Shown: positions 53,040-61,562, numbered from the stretch's first letter. The stretch: 64,000 bases of DNA from an uncultured Eubacterium sp. (GCA_934351445.1 CAKRIZ010000007.1:1-64000); one strand, 5' to 3'. Notes: a model not told the origin generated them from the letters alone. Numbers and translations are program-made.

Positions 53040-53858
53040 TCACCGTCGGCTCCTGTCTTTTATTCGGAAATTTTGCGCCAATATGGATGACGGCCGGTCA
53101 AACCGAATCGGATCTCCATCGATATCAGTAATCACGCCTCCCGCCTCCTCCACGAGCAATGAGCCAGCTGCATAGTCCCACGGCGATAAACGCAGTTCGA
53201 AATACACCTCAGCGCGTCCTGCTGCGATCGAACACAGGTCGAGTGCCGCTGACCCGCTTCTTCTGATATCCAATGCCTTTTCAAAATAAGCATATGCCAG
53301 TTCAAATGACCGTTTCCATAATTCCTTATAATACGGTGAAGATCCAAACAACACGAGTCCATTCTCCAATGGCTGATCAGACACATGGATGCGCTCTCCG
53401 TTGCAATATGCTCCCTTTCCGCGTTCCGCCCAGAACATCTCATGCAGATAAGGATTGTATACGACCCCGATCATGACCTGCCCCTCATCCAGCAGCGCGA
53501 TCGAAATAGCACTCGCATGATAATCCTTGATAAAATTTGTCGTGCCATCAATCGGATCTACGATAAACACATGCTTCGCGCCCACACAGCTATGCGTCTC
53601 ACTCTCTTCCCCAATGAATACTGCATCTGGTACGATCTGCAGCAGATGCTCTCTGAGATACGCCTCCACAGACACATCATATTTCGTAACCAAATTCGCC
53701 TGCCCCTGCTTTGACTCGATGCGCAGGCTCTCCCGGTCCGCCTGCACGATCATTTCACCGCATGTTCTTGCTGCTTTACAGATTGCACTCCGGATCTCAT
53801 TTCGTAATCCTTTCGTGATCTCGCTTTCTGGTTCTTTTGTTGCTTCTACCTTTGACAT
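53040..53858 (-). CDS. suhB: inositol monophosphatase family phosphatase
   Basis: A 272-residue Mg-dependent phosphatase of the IMPase/SuhB family. Metal-site motifs are GEESETH (about 65-71), DPIDGTTNFIKDYHA (about 82-96) and SPWDYAAGSLLVEEAGG (about 205-221). Substrate may be inositol phosphate, a sugar phosphate or PAP. PAP is worth noting because a PAPS-using sulfotransferase is in the window, but the sequence alone does not decide. Start placed at ATG 53858 after GAGGTGG; the frame opens at a TTG at 53879. Confidence 0.88.
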   Translation of the reverse strand: MSKVEATKEPESEITKGLRNEIRSAICKAARTCGEMIVQADRESLRIESKQGQANLVTKYDVSVEAYLREHLLQIVPDAVFIGEESETHSCVGAKHVFIVDPIDGTTNFIKDYHASAISIALLDEGQVMIGVVYNPYLHEMFWAERGKGAYCNGERIHVSDQPLENGLVLFGSSPYYKELWKRSFELAYAYFEKALDIRRSGSAALDLCSIAAGRAEVYFELRLSPWDYAAGSLLVEEAGGVITDIDGDPIRFDRPSSILAQNFRIKDRSRR

Positions 53859-53912
53859 TTCTTTTTCCACCTCTACCAATAAATTTTTTTACAAGAAAAG
53901 CCACTGCCCCTC

Positions 53913-54284
53913 TTACCCACAATATTCAAAAGCATTCCGATACAGCTTCACCTCGACCGTATCTGTTCCACTCACCGATACCACATCAAACCGAACAGGT
54001 GTATGTTCCGCATATCCATGACGAAGCAGATAAAACAAGGCCACCCGCGAAATGGTCTGCTGCTTACGGTGATCCACTGCCTCTGACGGATCACCGCATA
54101 CTGCCCCTCTGCGATATTTTACTTCGATAAAAACAAGATAAGCGCCCTCTCTCGCCACAATATCGATCTCACCGCTGCGGCACCGGAAGTTACGCTCCAC
54201 GATACGATATCCCTGTGTTTCCAGCCATTCACATACAAATTCCTCTTTTTTATCACCAATCTGTCTGTTGTTTTGTCTGCGCAA
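53913..54284 (-). CDS. yraN: YraN/UPF0102-family nuclease-like protein
   Basis: A 123-residue protein of the UPF0102 family with a restriction-endonuclease-like fold. It has RRQNNRQIGDKKEEFVCEWL, the RNFRCRSGEIDIVAREG core with the acidic residue of the PD-ExK site, FIEVKYRRG, and KQQTISRVALFYL. The role is not well known; the fold suggests DNA or RNA processing. The start is a TTG at 54284, 6 bases from AGGAG. In many Firmicutes it follows rnhB; here it is separated from rnhB by about 6.5 kb that includes a toxin-antitoxin pair and other genes. Confidence 0.88.
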   Translation of the reverse strand: MRRQNNRQIGDKKEEFVCEWLETQGYRIVERNFRCRSGEIDIVAREGAYLVFIEVKYRRGAVCGDPSEAVDHRKQQTISRVALFYLLRHGYAEHTPVRFDVVSVSGTDTVEVKLYRNAFEYCG

Positions 54285-54340
54285 AATAACTCCTGTCTTT
54301 TATTCTAAACTTGTCCGAAATTTTTCTGATTATCGTAATA

Positions 54341-55615
54341 TCAGTTGATTTTTCGTTGTTTCATGATTCTTCTTTTAATGTCTTCTGCTTTCATAAAACC
54401 TTCTGCTTTCAAAACCTCACATGCCTGATCCAAAGCAGAATAAAATATATTCGCCATGTGATCAAAATGCTTCATTGCCACCTTCTCACCCAGTCCAACA
54501 ATCTCCGCTTGCTGCTGGAAAGAACTTCTGTCAATACGGTTGATATGATACTCATTCCCGATGCTAAATGCCATCTCTCTTGTACTGCTGTCATAAATAA
54601 TCGTACTGACAATATCATACGCAGGTGCCAGCCGTATCGACTGCATGTCAGCACTATATAACAGAGAAACATTTTTCACATGATTATCTGTATTTCCTAT
54701 CAGATAATTAAATATGCATAGATCCCAGAGCTTTAACTGATCTTCCATCGGATTTGCCGAATATTGTTTTAAAATATCAAACATTTTCACCAAATAACCC
54801 GCATGGTTATGTTCATATTTATTTGATGACGGAATACCTAGTGCCTGCGAAAAATCTTCCTGATGTAATCGAAATGGTATAGGCAAATCATCTATTTTCT
54901 TTGAACTCTGCTCAAACTTACGATCATATCTCTCCGTTGCAAACAGGACATCCTCATCCCGGCCATCACCAACATTGATCACAAAACTATTCGGTATTTC
55001 TATCCCAACATTTTTTGCCGTCATCAAACTTAGCTGCTCATTTGTAACAATTCCATCCAAACGAACATGACTTTGTTTTACAATGTGTGTGCTAGGTGCA
55101 GCTCCCATCGGCAAATACCAGTCATCCGCTTGTTTATCGTAATATAGACCCACTTTTCCTGAAGCGCCTGTGAGCGATAAATGTGCTTTTGTGACCAAAT
55201 CGGCAGCTTCCGAAGCTCCCTCTCTTGCCAGTTGCTTCACCTCGTCCACCGTGAGCTTTTTATAAGTTACCGCATCTACATCTTGTTCTTCATCTGTGAT
55301 TTTTATTGCACCCAGACACTCTCTCCCCAAGCCGGCCAACAAGGTGAGATAATCGTCCTCATCCGCATGCATCCAACCTGCCACACATCTTCTGGTAAAG
55401 CCCTCTGGCAATAGACCCTCAAAAAAATTCCGCGTATCTTTCACAGAAAACGCCTCATCCGAAAACGGTAAATGTATGGAAATCGGATGACAATACGGAT
55501 TTAAACAATATTCTTTGGAATAAATAAACCGAGCATCTCCTGCGCCTTGACCTCCGATATCTCCAACATAAGTTTGCTCACCATTGATTTCTATCCAGAC
55601 ACTCAAATGTTTCAT
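54341..55615 (-). CDS. hipA: HipA-type kinase toxin
   Basis: A 424-residue protein of the HipA family of Ser/Thr kinases that cause growth arrest by phosphorylating a translation factor such as GltX. Seen: the N-terminal HipA domain (about 5-105), LSLTGASGKVGLYY as the glycine-rich ATP loop, catalytic GNTDNHVKNVSLLY (about 315-328) and metal-binding LAPAYDIVST (about 338-347). All key residues are present, so it should be active. It begins 4 bases after hipB, in the standard antitoxin-toxin order. The target is not predictable. Confidence 0.9.
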   Translation of the reverse strand: MKHLSVWIEINGEQTYVGDIGGQGAGDARFIYSKEYCLNPYCHPISIHLPFSDEAFSVKDTRNFFEGLLPEGFTRRCVAGWMHADEDDYLTLLAGLGRECLGAIKITDEEQDVDAVTYKKLTVDEVKQLAREGASEAADLVTKAHLSLTGASGKVGLYYDKQADDWYLPMGAAPSTHIVKQSHVRLDGIVTNEQLSLMTAKNVGIEIPNSFVINVGDGRDEDVLFATERYDRKFEQSSKKIDDLPIPFRLHQEDFSQALGIPSSNKYEHNHAGYLVKMFDILKQYSANPMEDQLKLWDLCIFNYLIGNTDNHVKNVSLLYSADMQSIRLAPAYDIVSTIIYDSSTREMAFSIGNEYHINRIDRSSFQQQAEIVGLGEKVAMKHFDHMANIFYSALDQACEVLKAEGFMKAEDIKRRIMKQRKIN

Positions 55616-55619
55616 CCAG

Positions 55620-55832
55620 TCAACCTCTTTTTTCCAACATCAGATCTAACCCCAGCAAATTGATCAGTGTAATTGTTTTTCCGATTTCCGCAGTCGTCTT
55701 TCCCCGCTCCAGATCAGATATGAAACTCGTACTAAATCCTGTAAACTCAGCCAGATAGGCCTGTGTATAATGCAGCTCTTTTCTACGACTGCGAATTGCT
55801 TCCCCTAATGATTTTGCATCTTTGACCTTCAT
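55620..55832 (-). CDS. hipB: HipB-type antitoxin, XRE repressor
   Basis: A 70-residue helix-turn-helix protein (SLGEAIRSRRKELHYTQAYL, then FISDLERGKTTAEIG). HipB binds HipA, blocks its kinase and represses the operon. Start at 55832 (MKVKDAKSLG), 7 bases from AGAGGA; the frame is open to 55868 but that extension overlaps the first operator. Three GCCGTWCGGC sites upstream are its likely targets. Confidence 0.9.
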   Translation of the reverse strand: MKVKDAKSLGEAIRSRRKELHYTQAYLAEFTGFSTSFISDLERGKTTAEIGKTITLINLLGLDLMLEKRG

Positions 55833-55853
55833 TTTCCATTCCTCTTTTAAATT

Positions 55854-55867
55854 TAGCCGTACGGTCA
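55854..55867. promoter_or_regulatory. hipBA operator 1
   Basis: TAGCCGTACGG (palindromic core CCGTACGG, centre 55860.5), about 24 bases before the hipB ATG, inside the transcribed leader. Confidence 0.65.
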
Positions 55868-55891
55868 AATATTGTGTGTAATAACATAATA

Positions 55892-55904
55892 TAGCCGTTC
55901 GGCA
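55892..55904. promoter_or_regulatory. hipBA operator 2
   Basis: TAGCCGTTCGGC, centre 55898.5, 38 bases from operator 1 and 39 from operator 3; lies just downstream of the -10 box. Confidence 0.65.
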
Positions 55905-55920
55905 AAAATATATACAATTT

Positions 55921-55950
55921 ATTATATATTATGCCGTACGGCTATGTCAA
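55921..55950 (-). promoter_or_regulatory. hipBA promoter with operator 3 in the spacer
   Basis: On the minus strand: perfect TTGACA (55950-55945), 18-base spacer, perfect TATAAT (55926-55921). The operator GCCGTACGGC (55933-55942) fills the middle of the spacer, so a bound repressor would exclude RNA polymerase. Confidence 0.8.
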
Positions 55951-55996
55951 TTTGAATCAGTGTATGTTTCACATATCCATATAAAATAAGTAATGA

Positions 55997-56626
55997 TTAA
56001 CCCTCGGATTTCAAGCTATTTCCATCGTAAATACAAGTCGTTTCCTTCCCATCAACCATAGTTACCATATAACCGTCCTTCGCAAAGTTCAGTGCAACAA
56101 CCTTCCCCTTATTTGTATGGAAGATCTGAATCACCACATCCGTCGGTTTCGGATTCTCTCCCAGATATTCACTTGGTTTCTTACCATTAAGAAATCCACC
56201 TGATCCAAACGTATAACTAGGATTTGCATTTTTGTCCGCGCTACTCAGATACTCTAGCACCTGTCTGGCTATGATCCGGCTGGATGAGCCTGACTCTGTG
56301 GTACTATCGGGATTGTTTTGCAAATCATTCAAAGACGCATTTGATACTCTTCCAAGATTTGTCATCTTCTCCCCATCAATCGTAACTGAAAACCTACAAG
56401 ATGACCAAATGCTAAAACTTTCTTCATGCAATCCATAGCACTCTGTCAAAGCCGCCTGCGCTGAAACCCAGACATTCCTTGCCTCTGATAGAATCTTTTC
56501 TTTTTTTGTCTTTTCGATATATCCTGTCAAAGCCGGAATGAGAATGGCTGCGAGAACAGCGATAATCAATAGCACAACAATCATTTCCACCAGTGTAAAT
56601 CCGTGGCTTTTTTCGTGTTTTTTCAT
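55997..56626 (-). CDS. type IV pilin-like protein (pseudopilin)
   Basis: A 209-residue protein with a class III signal: short basic leader KKHEKSH, then GFTLVEMIVVLLIIAVLAAIL, where prepilin peptidase cuts after Gly and the new N-terminal Phe is methylated; Glu5 of the mature form is present. The C-terminal domain of about 165 residues resembles no pilin that I can name. No other pilus gene (pilB, pilC, pilD) is near, so it depends on genes elsewhere. Start at 56626 after GAGGGATATAG; the longer frame up to 56755 reads through a relic of yraN in the wrong frame and is not real coding sequence. Confidence 0.82.
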   Translation of the reverse strand: MKKHEKSHGFTLVEMIVVLLIIAVLAAILIPALTGYIEKTKKEKILSEARNVWVSAQAALTECYGLHEESFSIWSSCRFSVTIDGEKMTNLGRVSNASLNDLQNNPDSTTESGSSSRIIARQVLEYLSSADKNANPSYTFGSGGFLNGKKPSEYLGENPKPTDVVIQIFHTNKGKVVALNFAKDGYMVTMVDGKETTCIYDGNSLKSEG

Positions 56627-56634
56627 TCTATATC

Positions 56635-56745
56635 CCTCTGCCAATATCAATACTGGGAGCGCAAGATCCACCGATTTTGAAGTATCCATACAATGCCACC
56701 TTTGAGATCGTCTGTTGTTTTGTCTGCGCAAAATAATTCCTGCCT
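56635..56745 (-). pseudogene. internally deleted relic of yraN
   Basis: The stretch 56711-56745 matches the yraN start region 54264-54298 at all but two of 35 bases, including the ribosome site and TTG start. It then jumps, at a shared CAAAACAACAGAC / AAGCAGCAGACC sequence, to the internal part coding for KQQTISKVAL (intact gene: KQQTISRVAL). About 55 codons between are missing. Downstream resemblance fades within 40 bases. It lies between the Uma2 gene and the pseudopilin gene. Confidence 0.65.
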
Positions 56746-56751
56746 GAAAAT

Positions 56752-57636
56752 TCACATCCGTATTTTCAATTTGCCGTCATAGATACCTACCGGAATCTCC
56801 TCATCAAAACTATAAATCACGATCTGCATCGGCTCCCCATTGATACATACGGAAACCATACTCCGGTCTATATCTACAATCCAATATTCTAAAACCCCTG
56901 CATCCATATATTTATGAAGCTTCTTATGATAATCGGTCTGTCTGGTACTCACCGAAACCACTTCAATGACCCAGTCCGGAGCCCCCATCACTCCTTTTTC
57001 ACAGATCCGGTCCGGATCACAGACCACGGCAATATCCGGAATGACCATCGTATACTCATCCTCATCCAGATATACATTGACACCAACATCAAATACTTCA
57101 CAGCTGCCATGTCCGGATTCAATAAACTCGCTGATAAATCTGCCAAGCTTTCTCACCATTCTCTGATGGCTGACTCCCGCCATCTCAGCTACGATCAGAT
57201 TCCCATTGATCAGTTGACATTCCCGCCCTTCCCCCAGCTTATGCAGCTCGGAGACAGTCATTCTATGATCGTGCAGCGCAAGATTCCCATAATAGAATGA
57301 CCAATCTGCCTGAGGGACAGCAAACGGAATCGGCACATTCTGCTCCAAGTGATGCTCTTCCCGGTATATTTTTTCAAACTTCTTCTGATCTCCGGCATCC
57401 TCCGGATGCTCTGTAAAGTAACGATGCATCGCTTCCTGATAGGCTCTCAATCTCGCCAGCAGCTCCTGCTTTTCTATCGTATCCGTCAATTTCTCAATCG
57501 TAAGATAGGAAGGGTTCTTTGTCTCACCGGTCAAAATCTTGCTGACTGTCCCCTGTGGCAAGTCAGCCAACACTGCCAGTTCTCTCGTAGTAAGCTTCAA
57601 ATTCTTTTTTCTTGCCCGAAGCTCCTCTATCGTCAT
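56752..57636 (-). CDS. XRE + Uma2-family (DUF820) nuclease-like protein
   Basis: A 294-residue two-domain protein. Residues 1-55 are an XRE helix-turn-helix (LTTRELAVLADLPQGTVSKI); residues about 60-100 a charged linker; residues about 125-290 the Uma2 fold of the PD-ExK superfamily, with VIPDIAVVCD and DWVIEVVSVSTRQTDYHKKL as the catalytic acid and lysine region. Uma2 proteins are widespread in multiple copies and of unsettled function; fusion to a DNA-binding domain is common in Lachnospiraceae. A palindrome near its promoter suggests self-control. The start follows AGGAGGGGG. Confidence 0.85.
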   Translation of the reverse strand: MTIEELRARKKNLKLTTRELAVLADLPQGTVSKILTGETKNPSYLTIEKLTDTIEKQELLARLRAYQEAMHRYFTEHPEDAGDQKKFEKIYREEHHLEQNVPIPFAVPQADWSFYYGNLALHDHRMTVSELHKLGEGRECQLINGNLIVAEMAGVSHQRMVRKLGRFISEFIESGHGSCEVFDVGVNVYLDEDEYTMVIPDIAVVCDPDRICEKGVMGAPDWVIEVVSVSTRQTDYHKKLHKYMDAGVLEYWIVDIDRSMVSVCINGEPMQIVIYSFDEEIPVGIYDGKLKIRM

Positions 57637-57667
57637 GCCGCCCCCTCCTTTTTCTTATTCTGATCTC

Positions 57668-57720
57668 ATCATACATCCATGCAAGGTGCGATGTCAATAT
57701 TATTTTACCCGTATTCGGGT
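57668..57720 (-). promoter_or_regulatory. promoter and palindromic site of the XRE-Uma2 gene
   Basis: On the minus strand TTGACA (57697-57692), 18-base spacer, TATGAT (57673-57668). Ten bases upstream of the -35 is the palindrome ACCCG-N4-CGGGT (57707-57720), a candidate site for the encoded XRE domain; it touches the 3' end of pgeF. Confidence 0.5.
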
Positions 57721-57725
57721 ATATT

Positions 57726-58637
57726 TTACAGCTCTGCTGAATAATCCTCCACCATCAAAAATGCCCCGAGATTCCCCCGTCTGCCTCCGGTATAGCGATG
57801 TGAGAACAGGTGCGCGGGATTGCAGCAGGTACAGATATCCGTGATCTGCAGATGCTGCGGCTGTACACCCGCATCGAGCAGTACGCACCGGTTTGCCTCC
57901 CACAGATCGAGCTGGTATTTGCCCCCGCCCTTCGCATGCAGGATCTCATCTATCATATGATGTTCCGGGAATGCAGCGCGAAACTGCTCTGCCACATCCT
58001 CGCTGACTTCATAACAGTCTACACAGATACTTGGCCCGATCGCGCACCTCACATCCTCCGGCTGTGTGCCGAATGCATCTGCCATCGCCTGCAGCGTCAC
58101 AGCACCCATGCGCGCAACAGTTCCCCGCCAGCCGGAATGTGACAACCCGATCGCATGGTGCACCGGATCGACAAAAAACAACGGCACACAATCCGCATAA
58201 AATGTACCGAGCAGCACGCCTGGTTCATCCGTGATCAATCCATCCACATCATCCCACGGCAACGCACGTGTCACGCCAACACCGCCATCCGCGGCATGCA
58301 CATGACGCACGTTTGTCGTATGCGTCTGTTTCGAACAGACAATCTGCTCCGGCGATACGCCAAATGCCTGCGCCACGCGCGCAAAGTTCCCATGTACCGC
58401 AGCCTCATCATCGCCACGCGTGAAACTCAGGTTCAGGCTGCTCCATTCACCTTTGCTCACACCACCGTAACGTGTCGTAAACCCATGCCGTATCCCCTCA
58501 CACCGTGAGAGCAATGGAAATTGTAAAAGCGGCAGGATCACTCCTGCCGTAAGTTCATAATCGTATTCTGTGAGCACCGGCTGATCGCCCTTGCGTTTCC
58601 ATATGTGCTCATTTTTTCCGTATAATTTCCCGTTCAT
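57726..58637 (-). CDS. pgeF: peptidoglycan editing factor, laccase-domain (YfiH) protein
   Basis: A 303-residue protein of the multicopper-oxidase-fold YfiH/PgeF family, which in E. coli keeps L-serine out of peptidoglycan precursors and has purine nucleoside cleaving activity in some relatives. Metal-site blocks are LSHSGWRGTVARMGA (about 185-199), with CKQTHTTNVRHVHA upstream and GPSICVDCYEVSEDVA downstream. Start uncertain: ATG at 58637 is 12 bases past AGGAGA, while the ATG at 58649 touches that site. It follows the FlhB-like gene closely. Confidence 0.88.
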   Translation of the reverse strand: MNGKLYGKNEHIWKRKGDQPVLTEYDYELTAGVILPLLQFPLLSRCEGIRHGFTTRYGGVSKGEWSSLNLSFTRGDDEAAVHGNFARVAQAFGVSPEQIVCSKQTHTTNVRHVHAADGGVGVTRALPWDDVDGLITDEPGVLLGTFYADCVPLFFVDPVHHAIGLSHSGWRGTVARMGAVTLQAMADAFGTQPEDVRCAIGPSICVDCYEVSEDVAEQFRAAFPEHHMIDEILHAKGGGKYQLDLWEANRCVLLDAGVQPQHLQITDICTCCNPAHLFSHRYTGGRRGNLGAFLMVEDYSAEL

Positions 58638-58653
58638 CAATCCAGCCATTCTC

Positions 58654-58947
58654 CTATTTTCCAAGCTTTGCACGTATCCGATCCATATCATTGACAAAAA
58701 CCAGAATCTCGGCTACGACCTCATAGAGTTCCGGTGGGATCATGTCCCCAATCTCCAGCCTGGAGAGTGTATCTGCCAGTTTATCATCCTTATAAGTCGG
58801 AACATCCGCCTCCTTTGCGGTCTCTATGATACGGTCCGCAAGCGTCCCCTTACCAGTCGCCAGTATTTTCGGTGCTGCATCTCCGGGTGTATATGCCAAT
58901 GCCACCGCTGTCTTTACTTTTTCGCCTGTCTGCTTCGTATCTGCCAT
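58654..58947 (-). CDS. FlhB C-terminal-domain-like protein (YlqH/FlhX type)
   Basis: A 97-residue protein matching only the cytoplasmic C-terminal domain of the flagellar export switch FlhB: TAVALAYTPGDAAPKILATG and ADVPTYKDDKLADTL through ELYEVVAEILVFVNDM. The NPTH self-cleavage motif is absent, as in Bacillus YlqH, which can partly stand in for the FlhB domain. It is one base from the FliK-like gene, the same pair as ylqG-ylqH in Bacillus. No flagellar gene is otherwise near. Confidence 0.88.
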   Translation of the reverse strand: MADTKQTGEKVKTAVALAYTPGDAAPKILATGKGTLADRIIETAKEADVPTYKDDKLADTLSRLEIGDMIPPELYEVVAEILVFVNDMDRIRAKLGK

Positions 58948-58948
58948 C

Positions 58949-60658
58949 TCATGCCCTCACATCAAATGAATACCGGTGCACCACACCGGTACTGCCTGCG
59001 CCGGGAAGATCTTTTTTCAGAAAATCCTCCACGAAGTCTACCTTTCCCCTGTCGCCGCTCACCGTGAGCGTCACATTATAACCGAGCGCTGACAGCTTGG
59101 CGTCGAGAATCGGCAGATATTTTTCTACAAGTGCATAACTCTCATCATCTGAAAACGAAAAATTCGTATCGACGGATTTCCCTTTCATCTTGACCGACAC
59201 ATCCGTCGATCCCAGATGCTCCATATCCAGATGTAAAAACGCGGAGAGCTCGTCATTTTCCCCACGTGCCCTTCGCTTATTTGTATAGACATACAGGTCA
59301 CCATTTGCATTCTGTCCACTCATCTTCAGTGGGATCTGCACATAGTTGTAGATCTGATTGACCTGGTTCATAAATTCCACATTGCCCCGGATCTGGTCGA
59401 CGGAACGCCCCAACGCAGAATTCTCATTGCCTGTCAGCCTGAGCACCTTGGAGATATCCTCCATCTGTCGTTCCAGACGCTCATAGAGGTCACTGATCTT
59501 CGCCTTACTCTTTACATCTGACGGACGCACGAGCCACTGCTCCTCCATCACGTTGTTTAGAAGTTTCTGATAACCTTTGTGCGAGAACAGTTCCTTCACA
59601 TCATCCGCTTCGAGTCCACCCTTTGCCAGCTGTGCCTGCAATTCTCCATCAATCAGTGAGAGCATCTTGCGTGCTGTCAGATTCAGGTTCAGATCACCGT
59701 CCTCATCAAAAACATTCTCATTGTCAGCCAGATCTCCGATACTGCGCAGCAGGTCAGAAAAACTCTCCTGCATCTGCGGCTCTAACACCGCACCCAGCTG
59801 CTGCGGTGCGTAGCGGACAAGTGGCTGTGCATCTGCCGCCTCACTGTCAAAAAACATGCCCTCTACTTCGCCTTCTGCCGCATCGGGTGCTGTGATGCCT
59901 GCCGCTCCCTCCGCATCCATCATCTGCTGTACACGGTCTGCATCTGCCAGAATAGCTGCATCTGTCCCATCCGTCATTCCCTCCGAGAGAATCCCGAATA
60001 ACTGCGAATTCATCTGCACCATCTGCGATAGATCCATACTCTGGGATTCCAAAAACTGTGGCAGTGCCTCCATCAGATCATTCATCTGTCCAAGCAGCAT
60101 ATGCGTATCATTGCGGTAGTTTTCAAACTGCGCCGCCATCTGCGGTGTGATCGGCAGATCCAGTTTCCGCATCTGCACGAGTGTATCCACGCCGACTCCC
60201 TCATTTCCGACAACCGCGCGGTGCATCTCCGCTAACGCATCCGCATTGATCGGCATCTGTTCCCTCATCATCGCATCTACCATCTGTAGATTCCGGTCAT
60301 CGATCGGCAGTCCCGCCGCCTGCAATGCACGCATCAGTGTGGGATTTGAGGTACCTGTACCCATATAAGGCCGGATCGCTACAACACCATCTTCATTGGA
60401 TTTTACCTGAAAAAACATAGACTGCCCCTGCACGAGTTTTAACGCATTTTTATCCAGTCTGGCATGTACATTCTGACCATTTTCCAGACTGAGAATCACG
60501 TTCGAACCTTTGACAAAAGCAATGTTTCCCTCAAAAATACTGCCCGGAACCAGTTCACGGACCGCTGCCGTCAGACTCGTGACCGCAGTACTCGGAACCG
60601 GTGTGCCTACCGGCTGTCCGGCATTTTTATTGTATTGTCCGACATAAGATATCTGCAT
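58949..60658 (-). CDS. FliK-like protein (YlqG type)
   Basis: A 569-residue protein resembling flagellar hook-length control proteins. The N-terminal part (about 30-110) is an OB-like beta region (GSIFEGNIAFVKGSNVILSL), the middle is helical and rich in Gln, Met and Asp, and residues about 445-560 match the FliK C-terminal domain (LSAFLHLDMEHLGSTDVSVK, VEKYLPILDAKLSALGYNV). It is the partner of the FlhB-like protein. Start at 60658 (MQISYVGQYN) after TGGAGG. The Bacillus homologue's role is unclear. Confidence 0.78.
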   Translation of the reverse strand: MQISYVGQYNKNAGQPVGTPVPSTAVTSLTAAVRELVPGSIFEGNIAFVKGSNVILSLENGQNVHARLDKNALKLVQGQSMFFQVKSNEDGVVAIRPYMGTGTSNPTLMRALQAAGLPIDDRNLQMVDAMMREQMPINADALAEMHRAVVGNEGVGVDTLVQMRKLDLPITPQMAAQFENYRNDTHMLLGQMNDLMEALPQFLESQSMDLSQMVQMNSQLFGILSEGMTDGTDAAILADADRVQQMMDAEGAAGITAPDAAEGEVEGMFFDSEAADAQPLVRYAPQQLGAVLEPQMQESFSDLLRSIGDLADNENVFDEDGDLNLNLTARKMLSLIDGELQAQLAKGGLEADDVKELFSHKGYQKLLNNVMEEQWLVRPSDVKSKAKISDLYERLERQMEDISKVLRLTGNENSALGRSVDQIRGNVEFMNQVNQIYNYVQIPLKMSGQNANGDLYVYTNKRRARGENDELSAFLHLDMEHLGSTDVSVKMKGKSVDTNFSFSDDESYALVEKYLPILDAKLSALGYNVTLTVSGDRGKVDFVEDFLKKDLPGAGSTGVVHRYSFDVRA

Positions 60659-60722
60659 CCGGTCATCCTCCACATCATGTGTTTACCATGCAGCCGTAAA
60701 CCGTTGACCGATTGTTACGGTG

Positions 60723-61490
60723 CTATACAAAGTGTCCGATAAATGACTGTCTGTGGATCGGTGACGCGCCCAGACGCTTGAGTGCGTCAATATGTGCGGC
60801 AGAACCATATCCCTTATTTTCTGCAAATGCATAACCCGGATAGAGTCTGTCATAATCCACCATCATGCGATCCCTTGTCACCTTTGCGATAATGCTCGCT
60901 GCACCGATCGAGATACTCTGTGCATCTCCTTTGATGATCGGCACCTGCGGAATATCCACCTGTGGAATCGTCACTGCATCATTTAATAATATATCGGGTC
61001 TTACCTGCAAATTGTTGATAGCCTCACGCATCGCTTCATACGTTGCCTGCAGGATATTGATCTCATCGATCCGCTGCGGTGATGCCTGGCCGATCCCAAC
61101 TGCTACCGCCTGCTCCATGATCACATCGTATAATTCCTCGCGTTTTGCGGCAGAGAGTTTTTTCGAATCATTGATATATAAGATCTCACAGTCCTTCGGC
61201 AGAATGACAGCCCCGGCTACAACCGGTCCCGCAAGCGGTCCTCTGCCGACCTCATCGATTCCGCAGATATGCGCGGCATATGCATACTCCCGCTCATAGG
61301 ATTGCAGTTCATAGATCCGCTTTTTTTCTGCCTCGAGCTTTTGCAGGCGCTTCTGCGCCTGCTCCACGAGCTTTTGTACTCCGGTGCGTCCATCTGCCCG
61401 ATAATTCTCTATAAATACAGATAAACCCTCATCTGCTGTACTTTTTAATTCCTCTTTGACCGCTCCGATCTTTTTTCCCTGTGTATCCAT
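60723..61490 (-). CDS. rnhB: ribonuclease HII with N-terminal extension
   Basis: A 255-residue endonuclease that cuts RNA in RNA-DNA hybrids, especially single ribonucleotides. The catalytic carboxylates are in CGIDEVGRGPLAGPVVAGA and the later Asp in LLNDAVTI; SISIGAASIIAKVTRDR is the family block. The first 70 residues before the catalytic domain form a charged helix (LVEQAQKRLQKLEAEKKRIYEL), an extension usual in Firmicutes RNase HII. Start at 61490 (MDTQGKKIGAV) after AGAGG; the frame opens at 61544. Confidence 0.93.
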   Translation of the reverse strand: MDTQGKKIGAVKEELKSTADEGLSVFIENYRADGRTGVQKLVEQAQKRLQKLEAEKKRIYELQSYEREYAYAAHICGIDEVGRGPLAGPVVAGAVILPKDCEILYINDSKKLSAAKREELYDVIMEQAVAVGIGQASPQRIDEINILQATYEAMREAINNLQVRPDILLNDAVTIPQVDIPQVPIIKGDAQSISIGAASIIAKVTRDRMMVDYDRLYPGYAFAENKGYGSAAHIDALKRLGASPIHRQSFIGHFV

Positions 61491-61562
61491 GTGCTTCCAT
61501 CCTCTTCCAACCGCTTCCGGTCTGCGCCGCTTGGTCTTCTTCAAACCGTTTTTCCGGCAATC

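Noticed and set aside
56627..56755. N-terminal extension of the pseudopilin gene
   Set aside because: The added 43 residues come from a yraN relic read in another frame, and they would bury the prepilin signal, which must be near the N-terminus.
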